Source: Sporothrix humicola (lineage: Eukaryota > Ascomycota > Sordariomycetes > Ophiostomatales > Ophiostomataceae). From it: 64,000 nucleotides of DNA. Under the pieces are notes generated by a model. It saw only the letters and a program-made list of their open reading frames with translations, searched no databases and was not told the DNA's origin. Location of the stretch: contig WNYE01000042.1 in NCBI GenBank assembly GCA_021396245.1, positions 1 to 64,000 of the forward strand, written 5' to 3'. Position numbers and translations under genes: made by a program. This document shows, piece by piece, positions 53,565-64,000 of this stretch (within the stretch, counting starts at the first letter, position 1; every line of letters starts with the position of its first letter).

Positions 53565-56500
53565 GCGGTCTGAGAGAAGGGAAGCGTGAAATCTGAAGAA
53601 GGGATTGGAAGCCAGTAGTGGTTAGGGTGGGAGGTGTTTTGAGGGAGGATGGATTTGAAAAGAGGAAGGGCGGCTGCTTTTGTCCATTTTCTTTGCATTG
53701 TCTCGTTGTCATGTCGTCCACTTTGCGGTTTGTTTTTCATGTCTTTTATTCTTCGCTTCTACCACACCTATTTTTCTTTTACTTTTTTTTTTCTTTTCTT
53801 CTTTCTTCTATCTGATGACATGATGGCGGCGTCCAGCATCAAATCGCCTTTTATTCTTCATTTCCATTTTCTTTATTTAACTTACTTTTATGTCCTCAAT
53901 GTCCTCCCTCGCAATAGAATATTTCCTATTTTATCTTTCTTACCCACTCCCTCCGATCCTCCCTCATTCTTTACGGACAGGATGTCTCTCATCCTTCATC
54001 CCCCTTGTCCGTATCCCTTTTCATATCATGTGGCTTTCTGTGTTTCGTTCCATAGACTTTTTATCTAAAAATTCAACACGCGTTGACTGGATTTACAGTA
54101 TATGCTCTCTTGATATGCCCGTGCTCCCATTGCCCATCTATCCCATAAAAGGCAACAATGACGCCAACGGTGAGTCTGTGCTGTGGTGACCCATCTGGGG
54201 AGTTCCTTCCAGTGTACATGTCAATACGACGTTCAAAAAAAAAAAAGAGGCGAATACGACGTGACTTTTCTCTTTCAAGCCACAAACTCCAGGCTTCTCC
54301 AGTCCATCCGGCAGTGCCGGCTCCTACACTAAAACTGATGTGGAAAACACTGTCCACCGGGCTGTAAAGAATGACGATGTTCTCGGTGGCGACCACTATA
54401 TCGTAGCTCTGTGTTCACCTCAGCATTATATCTCGAATATTTTCACAAGCTGTTCCGCACAACGGAGTCTTGGCTTCTCTACTCTGTGCAATGCAAGATG
54501 CATGGGAAAGGCGAATTGCACCATGCACCATGCATGCAGGCGTTTTTGTGCAACGAAAACAACTTTTGTTGAGTGCTGCGTGCAATCAAAGACAGTAAGA
54601 TATATTTTAATTTCAATCTGCAATCTACAAGCTGCAGTTAATATATACAGCAAGATCAAGCGAAGAATCACACAGGATTGCATGTGAAAAGCTCCGATGC
54701 TTACCTTAGTATGGAGTGCCTCTGCCAGCTCTTTTGTCCATTTGTAATATCTTGTTGTTGATGTGCTTCCAGGAATATCTCCAAAGTCTCCAAGAAATCC
54801 CCAACGTGTCCAAGAATAGCATCAAGAAAAGCAGATCTTCAGCCCTCCCTGGCCTAGCAGCCGTTCGATCGCTGTGAGCCTTCCGAGGAGACCTCCACCG
54901 CATCGTGGGTCTGCTCTCTCTTTTTGTCAGGTCAGTCTGTCTGACAGGAGCTCTGAGGTGACCGTCGAGACAGTCTCACAACAGTGCCTAGAGTGCCTCC
55001 GTGCACGGGGATTTTACTGTGACTTTCTGTGACCCCCAATGCGCCCAGAGTCCACTCGCTCTCACAATGCCCGTGATCGCCATCACCTCCGACGTCATGC
55101 AGCCACTGAAGCGCCTCCTCTTCCCAAGTTGGTCACTCTCAAACACACACTCGACACAAGCAAAAAAAGACAAGACGTGGCGCTCGGGGACAAGCATACC
55201 GTAGCATCAACATATGCACCGTCCGGCGCAATGCGCATCGTCGCCTTTCACATCAGCTTGACGACCTGCACATATCTTTTTTTTCCCGGAAGCTTTTGTT
55301 GATCGCAAGAAAATCGCAGTTTGTTCGTAGATTCGTCCCCGGGTTGCCTCTGCTCTCTGCCCTTTGATACGTCGCCGGGTTTGTGTGGCAAATGAGCAGC
55401 ACCATGAAGATCGGTGGTTGTTGCCCAACGCGAGAACCAGGTTTTTCTCCAACAATCCTTTTTGTGATTTGAGATGGTTGTTGACACACTTGTCGTCCTC
55501 GAGATTTCATTTGCTGTCGTGATGCTCTCGGGTGACGTCGCACTTTAACCCTCTATTTTGACGCGTTTTAGCACTAGTGCGCCACGCAGACAGCGAGACG
55601 CGCTAAACTGTAGGCGACCTCAGGCGACGACCGCTAAAACTGAAGTATCTCCAGAAATCCCTAGCGTCCCAAGTTTCTCGCAAGGAGAATCAATGTCTTG
55701 GATTACGTATATTACTCGCAGCATGTCTTTAAATTCTGCCCTTTAAAGACCTTTAAAGTCCTCTTGAGACCCTTAAGGCCGCCCTATTTCGGGAAAATCG
55801 ATTAAAAGACAGCAAAAAGAAACAAAAGGCACGTCAGGGATCCGTTCATTTCTTTTGACTCGAGCTGTCGTCTCATGTCAAACAGCTGATGGATCTCAAA
55901 AGGCACAAAAGTACCTGTTCCTAAATGTTGGAGATTCAGCCTACAAAGCTGCTGCAGACTACAATGCGCTTGTATTTTTTCCTCTTGTTTCTCTTTTCTC
56001 TCTCTTTGACGCGCTGCCAACGCGTTAAGGCCCCTCTTTAAAGACCTTTTCCCCTGGCCCTAAAATCGCTCGGCGGTTTTGAATTCAAGGCCGACCCGCG
56101 AGAGATATTTGGTACGAAAATAAAAGAGGAGATAGGAAATCAATGAAAGGTATAAAAAAAATGGCAAAAGAGGGTCAGGTTTGCTGAAGACTCGGCCCGT
56201 CGGCCATGTCGAGATGCCCGGAAACTCTGCATATCCATATTCGTCTGCTCTGCCTTCTCACTTACACAAGATGCACTTCTCGCTGTTCTTGAGCGGTTCT
56301 CCGGCATTGAAGCTTGGATCACCCGTTTTCTTGATTTCTTATCATCCTTTTCTCGCCTCGTTCCGCGTATATATCGAGATTCCCATTCAATCTCAAATTC
56401 AACCTCGCCCAGGCCTGCAAACCATGGGCCTGCCTCGGCCAACATCCGCCGTCTCCGTGCAATATCTTTCGACCATATCTCGACCATATCTTGTCGACCA

Positions 56501-58674
56501 AGTATCATTCTCCGTATCGCCCTCTTTTTTTGTAAACTTGCTGGGTATTTTTCGCCTTTAACCAGTGGCTGTTTCAGCCGCCCGTTCTGACAAGGAAGGG
56601 GGGTGTGGGTTTTGCCTCTTTTGGGGGAAAGGGGACTTGTGAGACCGGGGTGTGTGTGGGAAGTCGCGAGTGGGTGATGTGTGGGTTGTCTTGGCTTCTT
56701 GCCCTGGATCACCTGGAACAAGAGGAACTCCAAAAATGCTCGAATGGAACGAATGGAAGGAGGGGGGCCTCCACGCCTTCGGTGTCTCGTCCCCTTTGCT
56801 CCTTCCCAGAGAGAGCCACGATACCTGCAGATGGGCACCAATCGACGGTGGCCAACCACGCGTGGGCCAAACTACAACAACCAGACAGGGGTACCTGGCC
56901 CCCCAGGCCGATCCCGTCTAATTTTGAACTTTTTCCTTTGACCTTGGTTTTCTCTGAAATCTGAGGATTCTGCAGAGAAGAAGGAAGAAAAGAATGAAAG
57001 AAGGACTGTAAAAAGCAAGTAGCGCAAAACTACGTAAGTCGTAGCGCCTTCCGCGCCTTCAGCTGGCTCCGTCATCCCAGGAAAAGAGGGAAAGAGCAAG
57101 ACAGGTGCACGGGAGGCCGCGGAAGGCTCGACTGACACTTCATGAACAAGAGGGCCAAAAAGTAAGAAAGGTAGGAACGATGGGACGAATCGTAGGAAGA
57201 AAGGGGAAACCACTCAAAAGTACCACGACGCCGAAAAAAGGGCATTTCTAAATCTTTTTCTCTTTTCAACATATCGTCCATTCCTCGTGGCTTTGCCCTT
57301 CCACGAGACCGGCTCCCCTTGCAGTCTTCAGTCTGTGTCTCTGCCATCATCTCTCCGTCAGCGCCGCGCCCTCCAATATCCTGCTGCCTGTCTACTCTCG
57401 CTTCTCCGTCATCTTTGTCGCCGTCGTTTCTCTTTTTCTTGTTTTTGTTTTCCCTTCCTGAAATCTCTCTTTACCTTCAGTCTCATCCCATCACGGCCCG
57501 TCCGGTGGAGAGGAAGCCAATCCTTTATTTCTTTTCTTTTCCTTCTTTTTTCTTCATTGTCCTCCTCTTATATTCGTCGCATCTCTTTTTACCTTCCTTC
57601 CGTCTTACTGCCCAGCCGCCTTTCGCTTTCGCTTCGTTCGCCTCTTTCGCTTCTCTCATCCTATTCCTGGCTTGTCCAACTCGCTCGTTTCACCTTCCCT
57701 GCGTCTTTCATGGACCGCGACCACGCTCGTTTCTGCCCGTCCTGTTTGCGCCGCACCTTGTCATTGATTTGACTGTCGTCAGCTTCGAAAAGGAAGCAAC
57801 AATTTAAGCAATTCAAAACAATTCGACCTTGAACACAGCATATAGAGTGCCCGGGCCACCGCATCCACTTCTTTCACTACATTCACATCCACCTCCACGG
57901 CCTCGATCACAGCATCCCGCCTTGCGTACACCTCTTTAATCGCCAGGACTGGTGTCACTCCATCTGCATGGCTTGCGCCTGTGTTTTTGTCCTCCTCTAA
58001 CACAGTCCAGGGACCCTCGTGTTTCCTTCGTGGACTCTCATTTTCTTATCATATTTTTCTTCTATTTTCTTTCATTTTCCCACAAGACCAACACGCATCA
58101 CGTCTTGTATTGCTCCTCGAATAATACCGACGACCCTTTTTGCCCTTTTTTGCCAGTTCAAATTTCGGGTCTCCGGGAAACGGAGGCAACCACTGGCTGG
58201 GCAAAGAGCAAAGAATTGCAAGATCTTACAAGATATTACAGAGTATTACCTGTTTCGTTCCTTTACTCAATCTGTTAAGACCAGGGTTCGACAGAGGGAG
58301 CATAACATCGACAAGGTGCCGTTTCTGACACGGAACCCAGCACGGAAACCCAGATATAGCAAAACAGGGTCCATCCTTGATTCAGCCGGGGTTGTTGGAA
58401 AAAAAGAAAGAATAGGAAGAAAAGACAGAAGAACAGAGGCTGCAGTGCGAGTACACTTGAGATACTTGTACATTGTCCACGAAAACACACCAGAGGACAA
58501 CAGAAACAAAACACCGACAGAGCAGCCGGGATAGGTTCGAGAAACGAACAGGTACCTGATCCTGTTCACCCGCGCCTCATTTCCTGTGCTTTCGCCAGTA
58601 CTCTCGCCAGTACTCTCGATCCGCTCCAACATCTCCAACACATATCTCCATATCTCCATATCTCCATATCCGCC
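53565..58674. other. Long spacer without supported genes
   Basis: 5.1 kb. The 3' flank is T-rich (53670-54060). Between 55560 and 56060 the motif CTTTAAAGACCTTT recurs (about 55740 and 56035). The longest frame, 56140-56859 on the minus strand (239 codons), is Arg/Lys/Ser-rich with no recognisable domain. The right part (57250-58670) is C/T-rich leader-like sequence, with CTCCATAT repeated immediately before the next ATG. Confidence 0.5.
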
Positions 58675-61600
58675 ATGGCTGTCGACACGCCCTCGTTTGT
58701 GCCCTCATCCGGCAACACAAGCAACGCTCCTCCCAGAACGCCAAAGTCCCCTGCTCGCTCGCGCTTCTCCAAAGCTTTACCTGCGCCACCCCCCGTCGTC
58801 CAAGAGCAAGAGAGGCTTCTTTTTGCATCTGTGTCTGCGTCTGCGTCACGGCCTGCCAACAACTCTAGCTCCGTCGACGAAACACGCACGCTGCCTCCAC
58901 TTCCGCCGGCCTCGTCCGCCGCTCTGTCCTCCTCCAACTACTCTTATATCCCCACCACATCATCACCATCACCAGTTGCGACATCCATCCCTCCCTCTGC
59001 TCCTCCTTCTTCTTCTCTCCCCCCACCACCTCCCAAGTCGTCTGCCCGGACGTTACCAGGAACGATCTCGTCTGCACGGTCGCCGTCACTCTCTCTCTTT
59101 CCTCAGCAAGCTCCTACACCGCCAGCAAAGAAGCCTGCACCAGTGCCAGCTGCTCAACCTCAGTCACAACTGCAGTCACAACCTCAGTCTCAGATCCAGA
59201 CCCAGGCTTCGGTTCAACCCCCGGCAGTACCGAGTCGTGCCATCCGCCGGCGACCTGTTGCCAGTTCTGTTTCGGTAGCCAGCTCCGACTCGAACCGGTC
59301 GTCGCAACCGCTGTCGACATCACCGCCACCTCAGGCTCCTCTGCAAGCAGCTGCTCCTGCTTCTTTACCTTCTGTCGCGTCACTACCACAGCTGCCAGAC
59401 CTGCCCAGCTTCAACAGCTTCTCGAGCCTCAGTGAACTCCCAGCAGCGCCTGTTGAACGAAGTGTGCTGCCAGAACTGCCAGAGCTCGCCTCAGCACCAC
59501 TCGACACGGACACAAGCTCCAGCAAGAGCTCTTCCGAGACCCAGTCGCAAACCAAGACGATTCGGGCTCCGTCACCGCCAACTGCCGTACCTGCTCCTGC
59601 AGCTGTTGCTCAAGAAGAAGAGTCCTCTTCTCGGGCCTCCATCTCAAGCATCTTGTCGGCATATTCAGAAGACTCGTCCGCCGTGGCCGGTCTCTCGTCG
59701 TCAAACTCGGAAGCCACCATTAGCACCAACACGTCGTCCGTCATCATGCCGGCCGTCACTTCATCGCCGCTGCGGCCGCTGCCCAGCGAAAAGGGCCAGC
59801 AGGTGTTTTTGGACGTCCGCCAGCCGGGCTCGGGCGCCAAGCTGGACGAAGACGTGCACACACCGCTGTCGTATCTGCTGGATGGCGATTACGATGATGA
59901 CGATGTTGAGTCGCAAAAGTCGCCCGTGCCGCCTGTGACAAACGCAGCCACGCAAAGCAGCACAGATCCAACAAGCGACGAGTACGACCCATACTCGGAC
60001 GCCTACTACAGCTACAAACCGCCACAGCCAAAGAAGGCCGTCACAAGCACTGTCGTCTCAACAAATGGGACGACACCAGCGACGTCTGCGGCGCCACCTC
60101 CGCCAATCAGCAAAACCGACAAAACCGACGGGACTGACAAAGCTGAAGCTGTTTTGCCGCCTCGTTCAACGTCGTTGCGCCATCCGCCACCCGATGTCAT
60201 GTCCAGGACGGTCACGACAGGAGGATCAGGATTGAAGGCTGACGACACATTGCCTCCTCTGCCGACAACGCGCGTCCAACACTCGTCGACGCCCTCGACG
60301 GAGCTGTGGAAGCGCCGCTCGGAAAAGGCAGAGACCAACCTGTCGGTGACTGAGCTGAATCTGACGGCCACGCCAGCGCTGAAGAACGCCATTGCCGTTG
60401 CTGCTGCAGATTCGGGTGCAAAAGACGCCCAACACCTGCAGAAGGAACTGCCCCCCGTCGCACCGGCCAAGGATGGTTACCTTGCTTACAGACAGCCACT
60501 GCCCCCTCCACAGTCGCCTCTGCCACCACCGCCCAACCGTGCAGCACTCGGCCTTAATACCAACGTTAACACCCCTGACAAAAACGCCAACAACAACAGC
60601 AACGGCCTTCAACTGCCTCGGTCGCCGCTTGTTGGCGGCTCTCCCTCTTCCGTCGCGCCGTCGCCGCGTCTTGGGCTGCCGGGCCGTGACATCCGTCCAT
60701 CTCGCCAGGCTAGCCCGGCCGTGACCCCGACGACTGTCGCCCAGTCACAGTCACAGTCACAGCCAGCTGACAACATGGGCTCGTCTTTGGCCAAACTCGA
60801 GACCAAGGTCGAGTCCACCTTTAAACGCAAGCCTGCGCCGACAGTGCAGACGGCTGCAGTGCCCCCAGCCCCACCCGCCAAGGAGCAGCCAGTCCAGAGC
60901 CCAGCTGTGTCCACAGCCCGCTCGCCTCTTGCTTCCAAGCCGCAGCCGCCTCCACCGCCGCCGTCGTTCCAGCGCCCGCCGACGCCCGAGTACGACAACG
61001 ACGACGACAAGGCAAAGAACAGTCATGGCCGCCAAGTGTCCAAAGATGGCGTGTCGATTGCGCCGACCATGGCCACTGTTGGCACGACCAGCAGCTCGAC
61101 CACGGTTGTGAACGTGCCTGTGTCACCGGCTGCGTCACCTGCCGCGTCACCCGCAGCATCGACTTCGTCCTCGTCTGGACAGGGTCAGAGCCAACTTCCA
61201 GCACCACCTCAGCCTCTTCAGCAGCAACCTCTGCAGTCGCCCGCACCTACCAACGGCAACGGCCTCGTCGGTCGGGAGATTCGTCCGGTCAAGAGTGCTG
61301 CTCGGCTAGCAAACCAGGACCAGGCTCAGTCTCAGTCTCAACAGCAGTCACCTCAGCCTCAGCAGCAGCAGTTTGCACCCCGCACCTCGTCACGGAACGT
61401 GTCAATCTCGACGATTCCGGGCGCACTTGGCGGGCCTGTGCCACCGTCCAAACAGATTCCTGTTCCCGCTTCTGTCCCAGAGTACCAGCAGCAGCAGCGT
61501 CAACATCAAAACGCCAACTCGGCTGTCAGTGAAACAGGCAGCCAAGTCACCATCAAGGCTGTCCCACAGAAGCAGATTTCTCACTCTGACGGCACGTCTG

Positions 61601-62088
61601 CCGTCGCCTCGCCCCGTCCTAACTCGTCGGCGACAACGGCCTCCGAGGACCTGCCCCTCGCACCCGGCATGCCCCCGCTCTTCCCCTCGGGCTACATGAC
61701 CGACGTCATCACGCCCGACACCGTCTTTGCCGCCCCGCCGCCCTCCAAGATCCAGTTCAACTGTATGCAGCGCCATCACGACATGTTCCGCGACCGCAAC
61801 GTCAACTACCCGCTGAGCTGCCAGACGTGCCAGACCTTTGAGCGGTCGATGCGCTGGCGCTGCAAGTGGTGCTACCTGCGCATCTGCTCCGGCTGCAGGG
61901 ATGTGTTGCACACGCACGCCAAGCACGATCTTGGACAGCTGCTCGCTTATTTGGAAGAGATGGCCAATGGCAACGGCGGGGAGATGATGCCTGCTGGCGA
62001 AGACGCGTACGATATGGACGGCAAAGTCAATGCCAATGTCCACTCGATGTCATCTGCCGGCGAGCTTCCTGTGATTCAGGAGGCATAA
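58675..62088 (+). CDS. Large low-complexity protein with C-terminal Cys-rich zinc-binding module
   Basis: A single exon of 1137 residues. Residues 1 to about 1000 are Pro/Ser/Gln/Ala-rich with polyproline patches (PPPPPK, PPPPPPSF type) and Gln repeats, so probably disordered and able to bind SH3/WW/profilin-like partners. The last ~110 residues are constrained: from Cys1030, CMQRHHDMFRDRNVNYP, then CQTC, RWRCKWCYLRIC, CRDVLHTHAKH and a Leu/Glu helix. Its eight or so Cys/His suggest one or two zinc sites. I recall similar C-terminal modules in other fungal uncharacterised proteins but no function. The ATG at 58675 follows a short CTCCATAT repeat. Confidence 0.75.
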   Translation: MAVDTPSFVPSSGNTSNAPPRTPKSPARSRFSKALPAPPPVVQEQERLLFASVSASASRPANNSSSVDETRTLPPLPPASSAALSSSNYSYIPTTSSPSPVATSIPPSAPPSSSLPPPPPKSSARTLPGTISSARSPSLSLFPQQAPTPPAKKPAPVPAAQPQSQLQSQPQSQIQTQASVQPPAVPSRAIRRRPVASSVSVASSDSNRSSQPLSTSPPPQAPLQAAAPASLPSVASLPQLPDLPSFNSFSSLSELPAAPVERSVLPELPELASAPLDTDTSSSKSSSETQSQTKTIRAPSPPTAVPAPAAVAQEEESSSRASISSILSAYSEDSSAVAGLSSSNSEATISTNTSSVIMPAVTSSPLRPLPSEKGQQVFLDVRQPGSGAKLDEDVHTPLSYLLDGDYDDDDVESQKSPVPPVTNAATQSSTDPTSDEYDPYSDAYYSYKPPQPKKAVTSTVVSTNGTTPATSAAPPPPISKTDKTDGTDKAEAVLPPRSTSLRHPPPDVMSRTVTTGGSGLKADDTLPPLPTTRVQHSSTPSTELWKRRSEKAETNLSVTELNLTATPALKNAIAVAAADSGAKDAQHLQKELPPVAPAKDGYLAYRQPLPPPQSPLPPPPNRAALGLNTNVNTPDKNANNNSNGLQLPRSPLVGGSPSSVAPSPRLGLPGRDIRPSRQASPAVTPTTVAQSQSQSQPADNMGSSLAKLETKVESTFKRKPAPTVQTAAVPPAPPAKEQPVQSPAVSTARSPLASKPQPPPPPPSFQRPPTPEYDNDDDKAKNSHGRQVSKDGVSIAPTMATVGTTSSSTTVVNVPVSPAASPAASPAASTSSSSGQGQSQLPAPPQPLQQQPLQSPAPTNGNGLVGREIRPVKSAARLANQDQAQSQSQQQSPQPQQQQFAPRTSSRNVSISTIPGALGGPVPPSKQIPVPASVPEYQQQQRQHQNANSAVSETGSQVTIKAVPQKQISHSDGTSAVASPRPNSSATTASEDLPLAPGMPPLFPSGYMTDVITPDTVFAAPPPSKIQFNCMQRHHDMFRDRNVNYPLSCQTCQTFERSMRWRCKWCYLRICSGCRDVLHTHAKHDLGQLLAYLEEMANGNGGEMMPAGEDAYDMDGKVNANVHSMSSAGELPVIQEA

Positions 62089-63075
62089 ACGGACGAGGTG
62101 TCCATATTTACATCACATTTACGTCACTACGACATTTCTTTCTTCTTCTCTATTTTCTCACTCTGTTCTTTTGGAAAGAGCATTCACTTCATTTCGACCC
62201 ATTTATACCACTTTTCTTCTCTTCTCTTCTTTTTCCTCTTTTCTTGTTCACAACCATCTTCTAACATTTCTTTTGTCTCTTTTTGCTTATTATTTCTGAG
62301 CTTTGGCTTATGGGAACGGGTGAAGGTTCATAATCGCATATATACATACGTTGTATTGACGAAGCTATACTCAGAGGTAGACTGGGATTTCTGGTATGTC
62401 TGGTCGTCTGGTTATTCCGGGATATGAATAAACGTCTTTTACCACAAGGCAAATGCATTGGCCTGGTATCATATATAAATAGAAAGAATTGATCATGATC
62501 GTTGAAAGCACTCCTCGTTGTAAATACTAAATTCTTGTAAAAGAGATTCAAAGTGAAAACCTCGGAAAGACAATCTCAGCCTTGCCCCATTCCTTTTATG
62601 AACCGGTGTCGCAAGCGTTTTTAATGTCCAAGGTATCAAACACGTGACCAAGTCTCAGCTGAAAGACATGAAAAAGTGAGGCGACAGATTCATGCATAAT
62701 GTTTGTGATTTGCATGATCATGCATTGAACTCGGGATACAAGTGAGGTACGAAGTGAGATGTTCGATGCAGGAAGTCACCTGTGATTGGTTACTTTCAGA
62801 AACTGCCCACAACTGCCCGGGAAAGGCGCGCTAACGGGTGATCGTCAGTAAAGTCGAGTCGCATTGGTAGCGGGCGCTGGCCCCTGATAACTGGCATTGT
62901 TTGTTGACTTTTGGCGCCTGTCATTGACCGCTAGACTGGCCAAATTTAGCGCTCCCAGGCGGCCAGGGGCAACGACCGCAAACAAAAACATCCAAATCCA
63001 ACGTCACCGCAAATATCGTGACGCGACGACGTCACAAACAGTGAGCTTTTCTTATCCCACAGCACACGCGCCGCC
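62089..63075. other. Intergenic spacer
   Basis: 3' flank of the 1137-residue gene (T-rich to about 62290) and promoter of the partial gene that follows. No gene is seen; a frame from 62897 ends within the next gene in another phase. Confidence 0.55.
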
Positions 63076-64000
63076 ATGCCCATACCACCGCCATCGTCAA
63101 TATCTAGTCAGCCGCCGCCGGCGGGCGGTGTCGGTCTATCGCGGACCCGTTCGCTGCGACGGCCACAAGCCGGACCGTCTGCACAGGCATCGACTTCGCA
63201 AACTTCACAAGCAAATGCTCAGGGCACAACAGCTAGCGCTCGCGGCGCTTCACCGAGCCGTCTTCCTGTTAAGCCCACAGCTGGAACGACGACATTAATA
63301 GGCCAGAAACCACGGCCGCCGTCAGCAACAGGCGGTCTGGCGTCGGCGAGATTAAGGCGGCCAGATGCGGCGACTGCGTCAATAACGACATCTTCGACGA
63401 CAACGACAACAAGACCAGCAACAAAGCCACCCTCGTCGTCACGCTCTCACTTGATATCATCAGGCCCAGGAGCGACGGCAAGTGGTAGTGGGCTGCAAAG
63501 ACGGCCAACGTCATCCAGTGGACGGCCAACTTCTTCGAGCGGAAGACCAACTTCTTCTGGAGGGCCATCGTCTTCTTCGGCAGCTCCCTCGTTTAGCCAA
63601 ATGACACGGACAAGATCTGCAGCGGGCAGTTCAACAACAGCTACATCTGCAACTACATCGGCACCCGTCCGATGCCACGTACGAAACAAGTCTGCATCGA
63701 TCGTTACGGGCTCGTCTTCAGCAACAAGGTCAGCAGCAGCAACAACTACAAAACCGCCTTTAAAAGCTGCCTCGAGGCCTCCATCGGCCACAACTCTATC
63801 ATCTGCCACTGTCCTACGTCCCCCGTCTGCACAGTCTTCGTCGACAGCAAGCAGCGGCACCGCAAGCCGTCCGCCAACAAGAGGCGCCGCCAGTGCTTCG
63901 TCTACAGCAGCCACGACGTCATCGACAGTCCATCGTCGCAACGCATCTGCTGCGACGGCCTCTGCCACAGCCACATCTGCAGCTGCCCACCGTCCGGCCT
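63076..64000 (+). CDS. Ser/Thr/Pro-rich protein, 5' part only (runs off the window)
   Basis: The frame opens at the ATG at 63076 and stays open to the last base, giving at least 308 residues. The composition is Ser/Thr/Ala/Pro/Arg with short basic motifs (SRLPVKPT, RTRSLRRPQ) and a tandem block of RPTSSSG units at about 63495-63560. No folded domain is visible in this part, and the identity is unknown. An N-terminal disordered region of a larger regulatory or cytoskeletal protein is possible. The absence of stops for 925 bases and the G/C-ending or synonymous variation in the repeat support coding. Confidence 0.65.
   Translation, partial: MPIPPPSSISSQPPPAGGVGLSRTRSLRRPQAGPSAQASTSQTSQANAQGTTASARGASPSRLPVKPTAGTTTLIGQKPRPPSATGGLASARLRRPDAATASITTSSTTTTTRPATKPPSSSRSHLISSGPGATASGSGLQRRPTSSSGRPTSSSGRPTSSGGPSSSSAAPSFSQMTRTRSAAGSSTTATSATTSAPVRCHVRNKSASIVTGSSSATRSAAATTTKPPLKAASRPPSATTLSSATVLRPPSAQSSSTASSGTASRPPTRGAASASSTAATTSSTVHRRNASAATASATATSAAAHRPA

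Noticed and set aside
56140..56859. 239-codon minus-strand open frame
   Set aside because: Arg/Lys/Ser-rich, no recognisable motif, no codon bias like neighbours, and it lies in a 5 kb region with leader-like composition. Kept only as a remote possibility.

Overview
This is eukaryotic nuclear DNA from a filamentous ascomycete, most likely a Sordariomycete. Genes are spaced far apart. Introns are short (51-237 bp) with GTGAGT/GTAAGT/GTATGT donors and CTAAC-like branch points. Codon third positions are GC-rich while the spacers are less so. PacC, an Stb3-type regulator and a tRNA-Gln with an intron all fit. An ophiostomatoid (conifer or bark-beetle associated) fungus would suit the predicted terpene metabolism, but that is inference only.

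Region 1 (2.8-21.6 kb) is the most interesting part. In order it encodes a GPR1/FUN34/YaaH acetate-type transporter (+), an aldehyde dehydrogenase (+), a zinc alcohol dehydrogenase (-), a membrane-anchored protein with a linalool dehydratase/isomerase (LDI) fold (+), an HMG-CoA-lyase/enoyl-CoA-hydratase fusion ending in SKL (-), an acyl-CoA carboxylase beta subunit (+) and its biotin-carrying alpha subunit (+). Taken together the enzymes match the bacterial acyclic monoterpene route: linalool to geraniol (LDI), geranial and geranic acid (Castellaniella GeoA/GeoB), then geranyl-CoA carboxylation, hydration and lyase cleavage (Pseudomonas Atu/Liu). The alternative is a duplicated leucine-type (3-methylcrotonyl-CoA) module with unrelated neighbours. 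The peroxisomal-type C-termini and lack of clear mitochondrial presequences argue against ordinary mitochondrial leucine breakdown.

Region 2 (22-34.7 kb) is housekeeping: a small Ser-rich conserved-type protein, a DUF1295 membrane protein, a divergently transcribed DNA topoisomerase III with an internal RGG insertion, and an Stb3-like Sin3-binding regulator with a long upstream spacer.

Region 3 (34.7-45.2 kb) holds pacC, the ambient-pH zinc-finger factor. It is preceded by a 4.3 kb spacer containing a dense array of GCCAAG/CTTGGC hexamers, the PacC core site. A SET/MYND methyltransferase and a PHO13-type HAD phosphatase follow.

Region 4 (45.8-50 kb) is a mobile-element locus. An intron-containing tRNA-Gln(UUG) gene abuts a roughly 3 kb segment bounded by imperfect direct repeats that carry the tRNA 5' half. 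The segment encodes a spliced tyrosine recombinase (DUF3435/Crypton-like) continued, after one in-frame TAG, by four C2H2 fingers. Extra tRNA-Gln fragments lie on both sides, and a second small ORF just outside is also broken by a single in-frame TAG.

Region 5 (50-64 kb) carries 6-phosphogluconolactonase, a 1137-residue low-complexity protein with a C-terminal Cys-rich module, and the start of a Ser/Thr/Pro-rich gene running off the window. All assignments come from reading the sequence and remembered family features; no database search was run.
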